Source: Acetobacteraceae bacterium
GTDB lineage: Bacteria > Pseudomonadota > Alphaproteobacteria > Acetobacterales > Acetobacteraceae
Reading direction: 5' to 3'
Assembly (NCBI GenBank): GCA_003133265.1
Contig: PKWQ01000245.1
Coordinates: forward strand, 1-16,269
Length of the DNA stretch: 16,269 nucleotides
Below the pieces are notes generated by a model. That model searched no databases. It was given only the letters and a program-made list of their open reading frames with translations, and was not told the DNA's origin. The position numbers and the translations under genes are program-made. Below are positions 14,390-16,269 of the stretch, piece after piece; position 1 is the stretch's first letter; each line of letters begins with the position of its first letter.

Positions 14390-16269
14390 TTAGTCGGAGA
14401 TGACCGCGACACCGTCCAGGTACCGGGACAATTCGCCCACCCACTTGCGCGACGCTTCGATGTCGGCGTTCTCGGCTGCCTGCTCAAGGGCGGCGCCGAT
14501 GTCGGTGATGGCCTGGAATCCGAACATGCCCCCGGCGCCTCTCATGCCGTGCCCCAGAAACTCCACCGTCTCAAAGTCACTCCGATCCAATGCGTCCAGC
14601 ATCGTGACGACATTCTGCCCGCAGTTCTGCAGAAACACGGGTATTCGGTCTGCGAATTTAGGCTTCGTACGCACAAGGAGCGCACCCTTCCGGCTGCTTT
14701 CCTCTTTTGATGACGAAGGCGGGACCATGGAATGGTCCTTGATCGCTTGCAGCAGCACCTCTTGTTTGATTGGCTTCGTCAAATACGCCGTGCAGCCCGC
14801 CGCCAGACACATTTCTCGATCCCCCTTCAAGGCAGAGGCCGTCAGTGCGATGATCGGCGTCGACGGCCGGCCGTTCGCCTGTTCCCACGCTCTGATCGTC
14901 CGCGTCGCGGTCAAGCCATCCATGCCCGGCATTTGCCGGTCCATCAGGACAAGATCGTAGTGTCCATCTGGAAACATTTCACAGGCCGTGGCCCCGTCTT
15001 CGGCGATTTCGACCCGATACGGCGTGCCCTCGAGGTAGGCCAACGTGATCGTGCGGTTGTCGGAGGAGTCCTCCGCCAGAAGAATACGCAGCGCCGGCAG
15101 TGGCGGCTCTGGACCCGTGTCGACCGGCTCGGTCGCCTGCCGCGTCGCATCGGCCCAGATCTCGAACGGCACGGCGAAGGAAAACACGCTGCCCTGCCCG
15201 ACTCCGCTTTCGGCCCAGATGCGGCCGCCCATCAGTTCCACCAGGCGCTTCGAAATCGTGAGCCCCAGCCCCGAGCCCCCGAACCTGCGCGTGGTGGATG
15301 AGTCGGCTTGCGTGAATCGCTCAAAGACCGAGCCCAGTTTCTCGTCCGAAATGCCGATGCCGGTGTCCGAGACCGTGAACCGCAATGCGGTCGGTACAGA
15401 GGAGTCCCCATCCAGCGTGACCCGTAGGGACACTTCGCCGGATTCCGTGAACTTGATCGCATTGCCAAGCAAATTGAGCAGCACCTGTCGCAACCGTGTC
15501 GGATCGCCGACCAGGTCGGTGGGCACGTCCGGCGCGATCTCGCACACCAGGGCCAGCCGTTTTTCATGGGTCCGGGCCGCCACCATCTCCATCACTTTTT
15601 CCAGCAGGTCGTTCAACGAGAACCCGGTCCGTTCCAGATCGAGCTGCGAGGCTTCGACCTTGGAAAGATCGAGAATGTCATTGATGAGATTGAGCAGGTT
15701 GTCGCCGGCACGGCGAAAGATCTGCACATATTTATCTTGCTCAGTGGAGAGAGTGGTCTTCGCTAGCAGGTCCGCGATGCCCATGATCGCATTCATCGGC
15801 GTTCGGATCTCATGGCTCATGCTCGCCAGAAAATCCGACTTGGTCTGGCTCGCGCTCTCGGCCGCAGCCTTCGCCGCCTGCAATTCCACCTCCACCCGCT
15901 TGCGCTCCGTGACGTCGCGCGCCGCGGCGAAGACGCCCTGCAGCGTGCGGTTCCGGTCGTAGAAGATGGTCGCATTGTAGGACACCACCGTTTGCTTGTC
16001 GTCGCGGGCGCACGCCGTCAGCTCGTAGTCGTTGACCTTCTTTTCGCTCAGCACTAGCTTGATCGCCGCTTCGGCCCGCTCCGGATCGGTGAAGAAGCCC
16101 TTGAACGGCGCGCCGATCAACTCATCACGCGTGCAGCCGGTGAGCGCCTCCATCTGCTTGTTGACGTCCGTAATGATTCCGGCGGGGTCGGTGGTGATGA
16201 TCGCGTCGATGTTGGATTCGATCAGCGAGCGGGTGTAGAATTGTTGATCGCGCAGGCGCTGATCGAGCT
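14390..16269 (-). CDS. Hybrid sensor histidine kinase (PAS-HisKA-HATPase-REC-Hpt), N-terminus beyond right edge
   Basis: The frame is open from the right edge to the TAA at 14392-14390: 625 residues visible, start not included. Numbered from the Met at 16153: a PAS domain precedes and spans about -20 to 85 (ESNIDAIITTDPAGIITDVN, then FYDRNRTLQGVFAAARDVTERK). HisKA has phospho-acceptor His114 in SHEIRTP, and HATPase_c shows the N box (LLGNAIKF, Asn231), DTGIGI (Asp263), FERFTQAD and GGSGLGL (292-298). A receiver domain at about 355-475 has acidic Asp362, phospho-acceptor Asp405 (LMDRQMP) and Lys460. A C-terminal Hpt domain at about 500-585 has His535 in LGHGMRGAGGMFGF. All phosphorelay residues are present, so an active His-Asp-His relay is expected; the final Asp partner is not in the window. 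The signal sensed and any membrane segments lie upstream of what is visible. Confidence 0.95.
   Translation of the reverse strand, partial: LDQRLRDQQFYTRSLIESNIDAIITTDPAGIITDVNKQMEALTGCTRDELIGAPFKGFFTDPERAEAAIKLVLSEKKVNDYELTACARDDKQTVVSYNATIFYDRNRTLQGVFAAARDVTERKRVEVELQAAKAAAESASQTKSDFLASMSHEIRTPMNAIMGIADLLAKTTLSTEQDKYVQIFRRAGDNLLNLINDILDLSKVEASQLDLERTGFSLNDLLEKVMEMVAARTHEKRLALVCEIAPDVPTDLVGDPTRLRQVLLNLLGNAIKFTESGEVSLRVTLDGDSSVPTALRFTVSDTGIGISDEKLGSVFERFTQADSSTTRRFGGSGLGLTISKRLVELMGGRIWAESGVGQGSVFSFAVPFEIWADATRQATEPVDTGPEPPLPALRILLAEDSSDNRTITLAYLEGTPYRVEIAEDGATACEMFPDGHYDLVLMDRQMPGMDGLTATRTIRAWEQANGRPSTPIIALTASALKGDREMCLAAGCTAYLTKPIKQEVLLQAIKDHSMVPPSSSKEESSRKGALLVRTKPKFADRIPVFLQNCGQNVVTMLDALDRSDFETVEFLGHGMRGAGGMFGFQAITDIGAALEQAAENADIEASRKWVGELSRYLDGVAVISD

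Noticed and set aside
1..16269. CRISPR arrays, tRNA or rRNA genes
   Set aside because: No regularly spaced repeats and no cloverleaf or rRNA-like sequence were noticed on either strand.

Overview
This is a GC-rich bacterial window (about 64% G+C by eye) with alphaproteobacterial gene content: a 17 kDa surface-antigen lipoprotein, a GMC dehydrogenase with a gluconate-dehydrogenase-type small subunit, a LysE-type exporter and an IS630-type scar. Acetobacteraceae/Rhodospirillales or a sphingomonad would fit; the sequence alone does not decide. Everything below rests on reading the sequence, without database searches.

Left part (1-6131, minus strand, read right to left): a cluster of exported envelope proteins. 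First comes a lipoprotein (glycine zipper, SH3-like segment, surface-antigen C-terminus). Next is an OmpA-family peptidoglycan-binding gene split by one in-frame TAA into 5096-4554 and 4469-3702. Then comes a large exported protein (3671-1657) whose frame is broken near 3030-3060, and last a second large exported protein (1660 to beyond the left edge). The split OmpA-type gene and the frame-broken gene begin with the same unrecognised domain of about 90 residues. Spacings of about 30 bp and a 4-bp ATGA overlap suggest one transcript. I cannot assign the two large proteins to a known family; this is the best candidate for an undescribed system here, but two neighbouring lesions mean it may be decaying or the assembly may contain errors.

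Middle (6212-8647, plus strand): a small exported protein, an AT-rich promoter-like gap, then a two-gene sulfur module: an exported rhodanese-type sulfurtransferase overlapping by 4 bp with a YeeE/YedE (thiosulfate-type) transporter.

Right-middle (8766-13156, minus strand): a compact, operon-like catabolic set. In transcription order it holds two tandem paralogous luciferase-like (LLM) flavin enzymes, a GMC-family dehydrogenase, its small subunit and a VOC/glyoxalase-fold protein. The enzyme types suggest oxidation of an organic alcohol or ketone; the substrate is not readable. A LysE-family exporter is divergent from it (13429-14070).

Right end: an intergenic scar with an IS630-type transposase C-terminal remnant (14297-14377), then a hybrid sensor kinase (PAS-HisKA-HATPase-REC-Hpt) on the minus strand that runs off the right edge.
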